Part shown: piece by piece, positions 23,338 to 34,647 of the stretch
Position numbering within the stretch: the stretch's first letter is position 1
How the letters are laid out: each line of letters starts with the position of its first letter
DNA from: Gonocerus acuteangulatus
Lineage: Eukaryota > Arthropoda > Insecta > Hemiptera > Coreidae
Reading direction: 5' to 3'
Assembly: GCA_946811695.1 (NCBI GenBank)
Contig: OX328128.1
Span: forward strand, 74,842,531-74,906,530
DNA: 64,000 bases
Notes under the pieces: generated by a model
Database searches by the model: none
What the model was told of the DNA's origin: nothing
What the model saw: the letters and a program-made list of their open reading frames with translations, nothing else
Made by a program: the position numbers and the translations under genes

Positions 23338-23963
23338 AGCTGTTACCCGGCGTGCCATGCTACACCTACTTTCTGCATATAGAAAAGCCTAAATAAATTA
23401 GAAACCAAATAAGTATTATTAAAATCTAATAACACGAATCTGTAACTGTTTCGAACCCGTGACCTCCCAACTGTGAGTCCTAGACGACTTTGACCTAACC
23501 TATAACACCCCCCGTATCAAGACATACATAGCCTAGGAGATTTCTCGTATCAAGACCTACCATTATTCCAAGTTTGGTCAAAATTGGTCAAACGGTGTGG
23601 ATTTGTAGAAGGAACAAACAAAGAAACAGACAGACACGTGATTTTTATATATATAGATATGTTTCCCTGTAGAGGCACCAAAATAGTGACAAACATTTAG
23701 GAAAAAAAATTGATAAAACTTTTTAGTGAAGTTTTCCATGTACAAGAAGAATTCGGTGAGTGCATATTGATCGAGGAGGGCTTAGTCATCCTACTTGGAG
23801 TTTTCAACACTTCCTGATGACTAATGTTAAGCAAAGAATTGAGCTAAGAAAAAAAAAATTGTTTTCCCACCATAGTAGTTGTCATAAAACGTGTCTTACC
23901 TTTTTGTATCAAATTTCATCAAAATCGGACCACATTTCAGACACTGGGACCGCGAACAGACAA

Positions 23964-24020
<57 letters not shown>

Positions 24021-24045
24021 CTCAAATTTGAATCACGCGGGCTGC
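23338..24045 (+). mobile_element. 125-bp-repeat element followed by a 3'-truncated H1 variant
   Basis: 23338-23655 starts CTAGCTGTTACCCGGCGTGC and ends in a CAGACAGAC-type stretch. 23655-24045 matches 3248-3640 and includes (TA)n at 23965-24016. Identity stops at GCGGGCTGCT (24045), where the 3' hairpin is missing. This truncation point lies beside the end of the peptide exon on the minus strand. Confidence 0.55.
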
Positions 24046-24137
24046 TTTTTGCAAAGAAGGCCCTTTTGGTAAGTGCCACCCTCCAATTAAATTTTCCCAA
24101 TGTACGGCGGCCTTGGGCGCTTCCGATACTGGTTCAT
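24022..24137 (-). CDS. exon 2 of the unrecognised secreted peptide gene
   Basis: The acceptor ATTCAG at 24138-24140 joins phase 1 to exon 1. The exon reads DEPVSEAPKAAVHW, then ENLIGGWHLPKGP, clearly related to the mini-exons at 8.2, 4.5 and 2.1 kb. Where those have a G/gtaag donor, this copy has GGGCCTTC and no GT. Reading on in frame, 16 further codons run into the truncated H1 element and stop at TGA (24022-24024). With exon 1 this gives a complete 58-residue secreted peptide whose C-terminus is transposon-derived. The alternative is use of a later GT (the GTGATT near 24033), linking on to the distal mini-exons in another phase. I favour neither strongly. Confidence 0.5.
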
Positions 24138-24440
24138 CTGAATAAAAAATAAGGATGGGCAATAATTAATAAATGCTCTTTTAATTATTGAAAAGTGACT
24201 GAAATTTGATGTTTTAGAGCGGTTTCTCCCTCCCTCTATAGGGTAAAAAATTATACCAGGTGTAATGCTCTTAGCGCCAAAGCTGCGAAGAGTCGCAATA
24301 AATAAAACAGCTTTGGCATATGAAGCAGATAATTATAAAGAGAACTATAATTTTATCAAAATTAGGATTATAGACAATGAAAATAAAATTTTATATATAT
24401 CTTTCAAGATTTTATAAAGTATGAATTTATTTCTACTTAC
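24138..24440 (-). other. intron 1 of the secreted peptide gene
   Basis: Starts gtaagtag after 24441 and ends ttttattcag before 24137. About 300 bp, AT-rich, with no repeat recognised. Confidence 0.6.
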
Positions 24441-24501
24441 CAGGGAAAGCCCAGGAAGTGGCAAGGAAGGCGAAGATGACCAGGTATTTGGTACCAACCA
24501 T
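24441..24501 (-). CDS. signal-peptide exon 1 of the unrecognised secreted peptide gene
   Basis: The ATG at 24501 has good context (CACAACCATGG). The exon encodes 20 residues, MVGTKYLVIFAFLATSWAFP, a textbook signal peptide (Lys near the start, hydrophobic core, Ala at the likely cleavage site), and ends at G/gtaagt in phase 1. A TATA box lies 35-43 bp upstream of the ATG. The product should enter the secretory pathway. Codon use is GC-richer than the surroundings, as in the chitin-binding gene at 38-54 kb, which supports a real host gene. Confidence 0.75.
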
Positions 24502-24534
24502 GGTTGTGATGTGGTTCTGCACAATTCTCTGCCA

Positions 24535-24545
24535 CTATATATACT
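24535..24545 (-). promoter_or_regulatory. TATA box of the secreted peptide gene
   Basis: On the minus strand AGTATATATAGTGGC lies about 35 bp upstream of the ATG, leaving room for a short leader (AGAGAATTGTGCAGAACC...). It is not inside one of the long (TA)n tracts. Confidence 0.5.
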
Positions 24546-24831
24546 TCTATAAACCGGCACCTGTTCAAATTAGGCATTTAATTAAAATTATTTATTGTTT
24601 GCTTCTGTGATCGTCAAGCGCAAGGATATTTTAGTTTGGGGCGAATTTCCTCCTTTTAGTTTAGCCCACTCGTCTTGAAAAAATATTGCCGTCGAAAAAG
24701 TTATACATATGTGTATATAATATATATATAGGCATTTCAACTTGACTTGACATTTAAAAATACAGAAATGCTTTTTGCACCAAATTTCATAAAAATCAGA
24801 GCATTTTTGAGCTGGTGGGAGAGTGAACAGG

Positions 24832-24970
<139 letters not shown>

Positions 24971-24973
24971 ATA

Positions 24974-25613
24974 AAGTCCCCCAGCAGGAGCTGCATTACT
25001 AAGCACTTTTCTCAGAATTTTTGTAGTTTTGGCTACCTTACTGAATAATTTGCTGTAAATAACCTATATAAATAAAATAAAAACGTGAATAGTTCTGCTC
25101 ATTTACATTTCTTATGAGAACTGTTCAATTATTAATTTTTTAAATAATTTGCTTCCAGAGTTATGCAAATACATGATACTGTACTACTTAATAAATACAC
25201 AAAAACTTCATTTTCCGTCTTTTGATCTGACGCAGGAACAGGATACAGTCCCCCTAGTGGGAGATAGCGCTCCTCACGGCGGCTTTGGAAACCTACGTCT
25301 GGCGGGCTAATGAAACAGAGTTTAAAGTAAACCCTCCTTTCCAATAGACCGATTTATTTCATTTTTACAACACTTCTTTCTCATGAGTTACCCACGACAT
25401 ATACCGCGTTTTGTTACAATACACCAGAAATTACGACCGGTATGAGTATATTAGTACTTTAGGTCCGGAGTAAACCCCCCTCCAAATAACCCGATTTAGT
25501 TTATTTTTACAACCCATTTTTCTCTGTTGATTACCACTTTCGTTGAAATGTAACAAAAATTGTACGGCTGGTAGTGGCAAATTGGTAATGTGGGTCCGGA
25601 GTAAACCCCCCCC

Positions 25614-25620
<7 letters not shown>
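24974..25620 (+). mobile_element. H2 element, 3'-truncated
   Basis: The 5' end TCCCCCAGCAGGAGCTGC and TAAGCACTTTTCTCAG, H2 interior with two C-run repeats, then (TA)n at 25617-25664. No 3' hairpin; an H1 element begins shortly after. Confidence 0.6.
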
Positions 25621-25672
<52 letters not shown>

Positions 25673-25771
25673 TATATGTTTTCTCACGGGCTGAAAATGG
25701 TCCGAATTGTAGGAGATTTGATACAAATTTCTTTTGTCGTTTGGGTCTGACGGATATAAAATAAACAAAAA

Positions 25772-27448
25772 GTCCGACTCGCAGGAACTGCATCATCTTA
25801 GCGCGGTTCCGTTCTTATCCCTAGTCTAATTTGGAAAGATTAAAATAGAAGCACTTATTATTTTGGTTCCACCAGTCTTGAATGGTCTTGATTTACGATC
25901 TTACCTGGAAGGGTCGGCTAACACTAGAAACGGTCCCGCTTGTTACAAGGTCTTGGAATCTTGGAACTCTATATTTCTAACAATAAATTGTTTTTGTTAT
26001 TTTACTTAACCAGTTTTATTGTCAAATACATTATCCAACTATAAGCAATTAAAAAATAACAAGGAATAAAACAGACAAAAAGAACCGTTCGAATAAACGA
26101 AATCAATTACTTTAAAGTTTTAATCACTTATTTCTCCGATTGACATCGCCTAATTAAAACTTTCTTCAGATCCTTTTTTGTAGAGCATTTAGTAAGCATT
26201 TGAATGGAAATCTTCCGCTTCCCATGATTATCAACGGGTTTCGAGATACTAAAGAAAGTAAACAAAGTTACCAAAACTTTTCTTGTCTGTTAATAAAATA
26301 TTTTATTCTAACCCTTCCTTTACTCCAAACGTAACCAAAACTTCAACATATTAGTGTTGATAAAATTCAAACATGCAGAAAATGTTTCAACTGAATCCCA
26401 TAATTCTAAGTACCAAAATCAAAGACAAAAAGAACAGTTCGAATAAGCGAAATCAATTACTTTAAAGTTTTAAGCACTTATTTCTCCGATTGACATCGCC
26501 TAATCAAAACTTTCATCAGAACCATTTTTGTAGAGCATTTAGTGAGCTTTCTAATGGTTGTCTTCCGTTTCCCAAGATTCTCAACCTTTTTCGAGATATT
26601 AAGGAAAGTATAAAAAAGTCCGACTCGCAGGAACTGCAGCATCTTAGCGCGGTTCCGTTCATGTCCCTAGTGCCATTTGATAAGCTTAGAAAAGAAATAA
26701 ACTTATTTTTTTTTATATATCTCGTGAAAATTGTCAAAATCCTCTCGAACATCTCGAATAAAAGTGATATTAAGGCGTCAGGGACACCGACAGTAGCTAA
26801 CTTTTACACAGAAGCGGAAATTACAGAATCTGGCTCTCATTCTAAAGCAAAGCTCTATAAATCAATACAAAATATGCCTAATAAAGCCTTTCTAGAGGAT
26901 AAAGAAGCATGGGCGTATATGAGGGGGGGGCTAAGGGGGCTGCAGCCCCTCCCGAAATTTTGAATTGATCATAAAAACTTCTCGTAAAACCGTAAAAGTT
27001 ACCAAAACTTTTTATGTCTGTTAATAAAATATTTTATTTTAACCCTTCCTAAACTCCAAACGTACCAAAAATGTCAACATATTAGTTTTAATGAAAGTAG
27101 AACATGCAGAAAATGTTTCAACTGAATCCCATGATTCTAAGTACCCAAACCAAAAACGGTATTCAAAAACTATTTTTCCGATTTTCTCGAAAACGGTTAA
27201 AGCTATCGCCTTGAAAATGGTTTCATTCGTTTTCCTAGCCCAAGAAGCCTATAAAATGAGTACTTACAAGCTTATGAACTTAAAAACGTAAGCTTTACGA
27301 TTTTTTGCGCGAATTTCGCCCCAAACGCCATCTTCCAGTGGGCGGATTCTGCTGGTTAACGGACTTGACCTTTTAAATTGAACAACGGATTTTTGTACCG
27401 AATTTCATCACAATCGGACCATTAGGGAAGCCAGAAATGAGCGAACAG

Positions 27449-27500
<52 letters not shown>
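25772..27500 (+). mobile_element. H1 elements, nested
   Basis: An H1 5' end at 25772 is followed by H1 interior. A second H1 5' end at 26618 is inserted at TATAAAAAA in that interior, with about 370 bp of sequence up to 26990 that matches 18186-18570 in reverse. H1 interior then resumes at about 26991 and reaches (TA)n at 27453-27500. The missing 3' end is consistent with a rearrangement. Confidence 0.6.
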
Positions 27501-27501
<1 letters not shown>

Positions 27502-27502
<1 letters not shown>

Positions 27503-28030
27503 TAGCTGTTACCCGGCGTGCCATGCTACACCTACTTTCTACATATAGAAAAGCCTAAATAAATTAGAAACCAAACAAGTTTTATTAAAATCTAATAACA
27601 CGAATCTGTAACTGTTTCGAATATGTGACCTCCCAACTCTGAGTCCTAGACGACTTTGACATAACCTATAAGACCCCCCGTATCAAGACATACATGTATG
27701 CCAAGTTTGGTAAAAATCGGTCTAACGGTGTGGATTTTTAGAAAAAGAAACAACAACATACAGACAGCAGCTGGTAGACGTTTTTGACCTGGCCTATGAC
27801 AATCCCGTGATCAAGACCAACCTGTGTGCCCAGTTTGATCAAAATCCGTCAAACGGTGTGGGTTTGTATAAAGAACAAACATACAGACAGACATCTGGTA
27901 GACGTTTTTGACTTAACCTACGACACTCCCCAGATTAAGATCTACATGTGTACCGAGTTTAGCCACGATCGGACGAACGGTGTGGATTTGTATAAGGGAC
28001 AAACATACAGACAGACAGCTGGTAGACGTT
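27502..28030 (+). mobile_element. 125-bp-repeat element, left part, interrupted by H1
   Basis: Starts CTAGCTGTTACCCGGCGTGC and continues as repeats to GCTGGTAGACGTTTT at 28030. The element resumes at about 30846 with TTTTGACTTAGCCTACGAC. Uninterrupted repeats nearby read straight through this point (27896-27915). Confidence 0.65.
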
Positions 28031-28165
28031 TTAGCGCGGTTCCTCCCTATTTCCATAGGGAGAACCCGCTTATGAGGTTGACCTCACGACGCGATCCGGA
28101 CGTGCCGACTAGATACTTTCTCGTTTCAGACCCCATAGATCACGAAAATATAGGTGCTTCAAATT

Positions 28166-28230
<65 letters not shown>

Positions 28231-28240
28231 ATATATATAT

Positions 28241-28271
<31 letters not shown>

Positions 28272-30843
28272 TTTATGAGCATCCATGCGCATCTAAGGCG
28301 TTTCGCTCCAAACAGTTATTGCATATATACATCTAAAAACAAATGGTATACATCCAAATATATATACACATACATACATACACACACATATATATATATA
28401 TACATATACATATATACACATATACATACATATACATACATACATACACACACACACATTTATATATATTACATCTATCATTATACATCTATAAACAAAT
28501 TATATGTAGAAATGCCAATATATTTACATCTAAAAACGAATAGTATATACAAATGACAATATATATACATCTAAACATCTAAAGACAAATGGTATACATA
28601 TATACATTTAAAAACAAACAATACGTATATATATATATAAAAACAAATGGTATTATTTATATACATCTGGTTGATCAATCGGATTACACATATATATATT
28701 TATATATATGCTTGTCTGTTCGCGCTCCTGACGGCTCAAAAATGGTCCGATTTTGATGAAATTTGGTACAAAAATCTGTCTTCTAATTTGAAAGGTCAAC
28801 TTCGTTAACCAGCAGAATCCGCCCAATGGAAGATGGCGTTTGGGGCGAAATTCGCGCAAAAAAAATCGTAACGCGTACGTTTTTGAGTTCATATGCTTGC
28901 AGGTACTTCTTTTATAGGTTTCTTAGCATAGGAAAACGAATGAAACCATTTTTAAGACGATATCTGTAACTGTTTTTGAGAAAAGTGGAATCAATATTTT
29001 CGCATGTCATTATTTTTTTGTGGGTACTTAGAATCGCGGGATTCAATTGAAATATTTTCTATATCTTGGAAATTAATCCCAACTAACATGTTTAAATTTT
29101 GGTAATATTTGGAGTTAAGGAAGTATGCGAAAAAAAAATTATTAATAGACATGAAAAATGTTCGGATCTTCATACATTTTTCGTAAATTTCTCGATAACG
29201 GTTGGGAAATCGTGGTAAGTGGAAAGAAACCATTCGAATACTTACTAAATTCTCTACAAAAAAGTTTCTGAAGCAATATTAGATGGGGCAATGTCAATCA
29301 GAGATATAAACGCTTATAACCTAAAAAGTGTTTGTTTTGTTGTTTTTAACGGGTTTCTGTCTTTGTTTATCCCATTTTTCAATTGGTTGTTATTTGTTTT
29401 TATTGAATTTATCAGTGAAATTGTTTTTTTATCTGGAATATTGTTTTTTTTCTAATTAAATACTTTTTATCAATATTTAGTATATAACCAATGTTGAAAA
29501 CTATTGATTGCTAATTGATGAATCGGTTTACAACTAAGTAGTCTTTATGAATATTTAGTATATAACCTTATGTTTGGATCTGAGTTTTTGGGGTGCTCTC
29601 CGCCTAGGCTTTGTATTTGTGTCGGCAGATACCTGGGGTATATTTACAGCTCTTGAGGATTAACTCTTAGCAGGTAAATTTCCTGCGGCCCCCTTGTTTC
29701 TACGGGCATTGAACCGCCATATTCGCTCATAGTATCTAACCGTTGTGAAGTTTATTTTTTGGATTTAGGACTTAATATACATATGTAGACTAAATCATAG
29801 CAAGAAGTAATCCTCCGTCGTCGGTTCTTAACTATGTAGACTCGCTAATGTTATCCAATCTTAGATACATCGTATTTAAAATCCACAGCAAAAACACGAC
29901 ATTTCATCGGAATCCCCTGCTGAATAAAACTTATATAGAAAAATGTGCAAAATAAAGCCTATCTAGTGGATGAAAATAGAGGAAAAAAGCCGTTCGTGGT
30001 GGTAGAAAATCTTAAAAGTATTTCGCTCAGAAATCTCCGAAGTATTGTCACTAATTTTACGTATCCTGTTTTATAGCCAAATAGATTTATAACATGTTTA
30101 AATTTTGGTAATATTTGGAGTTAAGGAAGTATGCGGAAAAAAAAATTATTAATAGACATGAAAAATGTTCGGATCTTCATAAATTTTTCGTAAATAGCTC
30201 GATAACGGTTGGGAAATCGTGGTAAGTGGAAAGAAACCATTCGAATACTTACTAAAGTCTCCATTTTTCAATTGGTTGTTTTTTGTTTTTATTGAATTTA
30301 TCAGTGAAATTAGTATTTTAGTCAAATAAGCCAAGAAACTATTAAAGGTATTGGTAATACGTTTGGAATGGCTGTGGAAATCAAGATGGCTGTGGCTAAC
30401 CATGATGGCGTATACATAGGTTTGTTTTGAATTCTCCTATCTATATAACCTTCCTCCTGCTATAACTGATGTTATCGTTATTTCCTATTTTATAGAAAGA
30501 TTTAACCCACGAGAAAATGGACTTTTATTTGCCATGAAGCACATGTTTACAGTTGATTATAACAGTGAAACGAATTTGCAAGTAAAACAAGAAACTTAAA
30601 ATGACAACGAATTTTCGGTTGTTTGGAATAGAGCCTTCTCAGCAGAAGTCGAAGAGTGAGTATGTTTTCAGTACATAATTGTATTGGCTTATTCAGCCTT
30701 CCTCAAGAATGAGGATTAAGAATTATCCGCTTCTGTGTAAGTTGGCTACTGTCAGTTTCCTGTTATTTGTGATGCCTAATCTACTCCACTTCTTCGAGAT
30801 GTAAAGAACCGCGCTAAGATGACGCAGTTCCTGCGAGTCGGCC
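28031..30843 (-). mobile_element. H1 subfamily b element with internal duplication and long repeats
   Basis: TTAG/hairpin 3' end at 28031 and 5' end at 30843 (GGCCGACTCGCAGGAACTGC on the minus strand). It contains (TA)n and a T28 run (28168-28266), a CA/TA-rich tract (28360-28470), and the inverted copy of repeat X (28690-30090). The length is unusual for H1 because X-type sequence was added. Its insertion site is identified by the flanking repeat. Confidence 0.55.
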
Positions 30844-31099
30844 TTTTGACTTAGCCTACGACTCTCCTCAGATTAAGATCTTCATGTCTACCGAGTTTAG
30901 TCAAAATCGGATGAACGGTATGGATTTGTATAAGGGACAAACATACAGACAGACAGCTTGTAGATTTTTATGACCTAGCCTAGGAGATTTCTCGTATCAA
31001 AACCTACCATTATTCCAAGTTTGGTCAAAAACGGTCAAACGGTGTGGATTTGTTTAAGGAACAAACAAACAGACAAACAGAAAAACAGACAGACACGTG

Positions 31100-31110
<11 letters not shown>
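30844..31110 (+). mobile_element. 125-bp-repeat element, right part
   Basis: Continues the repeat units cut at 28030 (AGATTAAGATCTTCATGTC..., ACATACAGACAGACAGC). Confidence 0.6.
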
Positions 31111-31172
<62 letters not shown>

Positions 31173-31472
31173 AATTTGAACCACCGTTATTTCGGTCGCT
31201 AGGGGTTCTGAAACGCGAAATTTTCTAGTCGGCACTTCCGGATTGTTTCATTGTATCAACCTTATAAGCGGGGTTCCTCCCTATGGGGAGTGAGGAACCG
31301 CGCTAAAAACGTAAGCGATACGATTTTTTTTCGCGAATTTCGCCCCAAACGGCATCTTCCAGTGGACGGATTTTGATGGTTAACGAACTTGACATTTCAA
31401 ATTGGACGACGGATTTTTGTACCAAATTTCATCAAAATCGGACCATTCGTCTGGGAGCTACAGAGCGAACAG

Positions 31473-31524
<52 letters not shown>

Positions 31525-31550
31525 TTATTTTATTAATTAAGCTTATCGCA

Positions 31551-31602
<52 letters not shown>

Positions 31603-31737
31603 AATTTGAACCACCATCATTTTCAGTCTCTAGGGGTTCTAAAACGAAAAATTTTCTAGTCAGCACTTCTGGATTGCGTCATGAGATGAACCTTATAAGC
31701 GGGGTTCCTCCCTATGGGGAAGGGAGGAACCACGCTA
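31105..31737 (+). mobile_element. two H1 3' parts in tandem
   Basis: One 3' hairpin with CTAA ends near 31306 and the next near 31737. Each is preceded by a (TA)n tract (31107-31170; 31476-31520 and 31555-31601) and the segment CAAATTTGAACCACC. Both lack 5' ends. Confidence 0.6.
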
Positions 31738-31975
31738 AAAACATGAAAATAGTCTCACGGATCTATGTCTCTCCGTCTTCTCATCTGTAAGCCTATTTTC
31801 ATGTTTTTGTTTATTTTATATCTATGTGACCCATCCAGTTCTTAGATCAGTATTGATCTAGCTCTAATTTAAGCTCTAGCTATACCACATACTTTCTGTA
31901 CAATGATTTTTATTTTTTTTAATCCTTTTGTAAATTTATAAAATAGTATTAACTGTGTCCTGTTTCTTTTACAGG

Positions 31976-32010
31976 CCTGATGAAGGCTTGAATTTCAAGC
32001 CGAAACGTCG
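31976..32010 (+). ncRNA. hammerhead-like core, Penelope-element type
   Basis: CCTGATGA, a hairpin with arms GGCTTGA/TCAAGCC, then GAAACGTC. This matches the hammerhead ribozyme core order (CUGAUGA, stem II, GAAA, stem III). One extra A lies before stem II, and I see no partner strands for stems I and III, so activity is unlikely. A second copy is at 15141-15175 on the minus strand. Confidence 0.4.
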
Positions 32011-32063
32011 ACAAAAACAATTAAACCATTTTCACACATTAAATGTAGTTTTTTTAAGAAACC

Positions 32064-32740
32064 AGCTGTGCCCGCGACTTCGTCCGCGTGGATAGTGACT
32101 TAGGGCAGCATTTTTGGATATATCTTTTGGTTTATTTCGGATTAAAAACACCGTCACATGGGTATTTAAAAACAATCTACTTTACAGTAATGCTTCTCTA
32201 TACACGATATTTGGCGTAGAGCCATCGGGGATCAAGCATACAGACTGCTAGGATTTATAAAAGTGACAGAGCCACTAAGCTGACCCCTTAGGGATTGTTA
32301 AACCCTAGTGTGTATAGTGTGTCTGACAGACTTCTTTGCTGATAATAAATTAATTCTTCCGCACAGGCCTCCCTTTTCGGGGAAATGGTCTACGCTTAGT
32401 GGCCAGTTCTCCTGGAAAGTGGGATGCGTAAAGGTCTCAATAAATTTCTTTTTCCAGGCTGTACTTTTTCTGAATTCGTCATCATTTTGGTGCTTTGGCA
32501 ATTCATATGCAGTCTTACTTCCGCACATACGTTGAGCATTTGTACCAGCATTTTGCTTTTCTGCACAAAGTACAATACCATCTGCAAATCTTAGGCTCTT
32601 CAACAAGCTTCCTCCAATTCATATACCCTGATTTTGCCAATATATCCGGCAGAAGACTGACTCCAGCAATGAGATGAAAAGGAGAGGGGAAAGTGGGTCT
32701 CCCCTGGAGATAGAAGCCGTTCCACCAGTCAACAAAAAAT
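32064..32740 (-). pseudogene. RTE-type reverse transcriptase remnant
   Basis: On the minus strand, GDPLSPLLFISLLESVF is followed by the active-site region LRFADGIVLCAE, the pattern of RTE-clade reverse transcriptases where FADD is usual. The second Asp is Gly here, and stops interrupt the frame. The sequence at 32064-32091 (GCTGTGCCCGCGACTTCGTC) is a motif common in insect repeats. Confidence 0.55.
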
Positions 32741-33066
32741 AATAAATAAATATATATGATTCTCAGGGAAGAAAAAATAACATCCTAATAAATATTTTTT
32801 ATTATGAAGCCTCAATTATGAATTATAATTTAATGTAAATATTTTCAAAAAATAGGTCGCCTGTAAACAAATTATTCAATAGTTAATTGGCAACTGCATT
32901 GCCTTGCGCCAACATTGGCTAATTAAAAATATATTGACCTTAAATTTTGTTTCGAACGTCATTGAAAAAAAGTTGACATTGTTTTATTTAGAAACAAATG
33001 CCGAACGCCGGCATAAGACATTTCTTTTTCCACTGCATGTCCCACCATAGTGACGTCGATTCGATC

Positions 33067-33070
<4 letters not shown>

Positions 33071-33136
<66 letters not shown>
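33071..33136. repeat. (TA)n microsatellite
   Basis: About 66 bp of pure TA. 32741-33070 before it shows no recognised feature. Confidence 0.95.
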
Positions 33137-33143
<7 letters not shown>

Positions 33144-33144
33144 A

Positions 33145-33452
33145 ATCAGTCTCGTAACAGGTCACGAGAGGCTAGAGGGGCAGATACTGTAGAGATATCT
33201 GATTCTTGACCAATCGGCACACTAGGGAGATAGTGTGGTCAGTACTATGCTCCAGCCGCCCGATTTTCCCCTTTTCAGTTAGCCATTAATTAATTAAAGG
33301 GTGAGCCTAGGAACGACGTGGGATACCAAATCCAACCCCCGAATGGCGAAACTAGAAGATAAAAAAAATCTTCAGTGTTTCCTCGGGATTTGAACTCAGG
33401 TCCTCTAACATTTTAGTGCCGTGGTTTACCACTGAGCTATCCTCGCCCGGAT
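33145..33452 (-). mobile_element. tRNA-headed SINE
   Basis: On the minus strand the head reads like a tRNA (A-box GGATAGCTCAGTGGT, B-box GAGTTCAAATCC). A body follows with CTAGTGTGCCGATTGGTCA and AATCAGATATCT, which is shared with 46404-46630 and 62640-62760. The head does not fold into a full cloverleaf, so it is not a tRNA gene. Confidence 0.65.
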
Positions 33453-33578
33453 AAAAATAATTTTACAATCTAATTTTCGATTTGGGTTCTTAGTTGGAAA
33501 TGAAAGATGTTCACCTTATTTCAACTTCATCAAAACTATGATATATAAATGTTGTTTTCCTTTGTAGGTAAGGAAGTA

Positions 33579-34488
33579 CAGTAGAACTTGGATAATTCGA
33601 ACCCCTAGGACCGATAACAAAGTTCGAATTATCCAAAATTCGAATTACAAAAGTTTTTGAAAATAAAGGGGTAAAACATCGAATTTTATATTTTCACATT
33701 TTTTAATTTAAAAAAATACATACATTTTATTTAAACAATAACAAACATTTCATAAATTGATGATTACGTACATAAGTAATAAATAATTTATCAAAAAAGT
33801 AAAAATAAAAGTCTATTATTTTGAAAAAAATCATTTTCATGGGCAAGAATTTTTTCTTTATTTTTCAGGTAAGTTGATAAAGTGTTAGGAGGAATTCCTT
33901 GGCAATTTCAGATTTTTTCTTTCTTCCTTTTTCAACTTCTTTAATTTCAAATATTTTCTCTGACAACGTTTTATAACTTCTAGTCTTCGACATCTTAAAT
34001 CAACAACTCACAGAACTGCTCTGTTCACCAGAAATTCAAGGCACAAACATTACAACAGATCCAGGCGCTGACTGACTTATGACTGAATAAGAAATGAACA
34101 TGGGAGGGACGGTGGGAGGGAATTCTAAGATAAAACGACAAGATTTAACAATAACAACCCCTGGAAGGGAGGAAGCGTGACCCATTACTTTGCAGAACTC
34201 ATAGAGTCCAAGAACTAGACTATGAGACCGCCCAGCTTCTTCTCCCGGAACCCCTACATCCGCATACTATCTGCCTTACCTGAGGGGAGAATATTTACAC
34301 AAAATTTAAGATAGAACACTTCCCATTGGAGGTAAAGACTCGTAAAAAATTCGAATTATCAAAAATTTTATTCGAATTAACCAAGATTTTTTTACATTGT
34401 TTATGCCCTAAATTCTAGGGACCGAGAGAAATATTCGAATTAACCACAACTTCGAATTATCGAAGTTTGAATTATCCATGTTCCACTG
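33579..34488 (-). mobile_element. Tigger/pogo DNA transposon 3, non-autonomous
   Basis: Ends are inverted repeats (CAGTAGAACTTGGATAATTC and its near complement) with repeated TTCGAATTA motifs inside. TA flanks both ends (33577-33578, 34489-34490). 910 bp. Confidence 0.8.
33830..33993 (-). pseudogene. Tigger-type transposase N-terminal remnant
   Basis: Starts MSKTRSYKTLSEKIFEIKEV and continues after one frameshift as GIPPNTLSTYLKNKEKILAH, a psq/CENP-B type helix-turn-helix. The rest of the transposase is deleted. Confidence 0.6.
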
Positions 34489-34647
34489 TATTTGAAAAAA
34501 AAAAAAAAGAAATGTATTTTATTACATAAAATTGGTGCAACAAGTTTTGCGACCTTCTTGTATTTTCTTAAAAATTTAGAAAACGGCTAGAACATTGTGG
34601 TAAGTGGATTGTGACCATTAGAAAGCTTACTAAATTCTCTACAAAAA

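Noticed and set aside
24064..24080. GGTAAGT on the plus strand as a splice donor
   Set aside because: It is the complement of the coding sequence CACTTACC in exon 2; no plus-strand exon is visible.
33390..33452. Possible tRNA gene on the minus strand
   Set aside because: A- and B-boxes are present, but the acceptor and T-arm do not pair and a SINE body follows.
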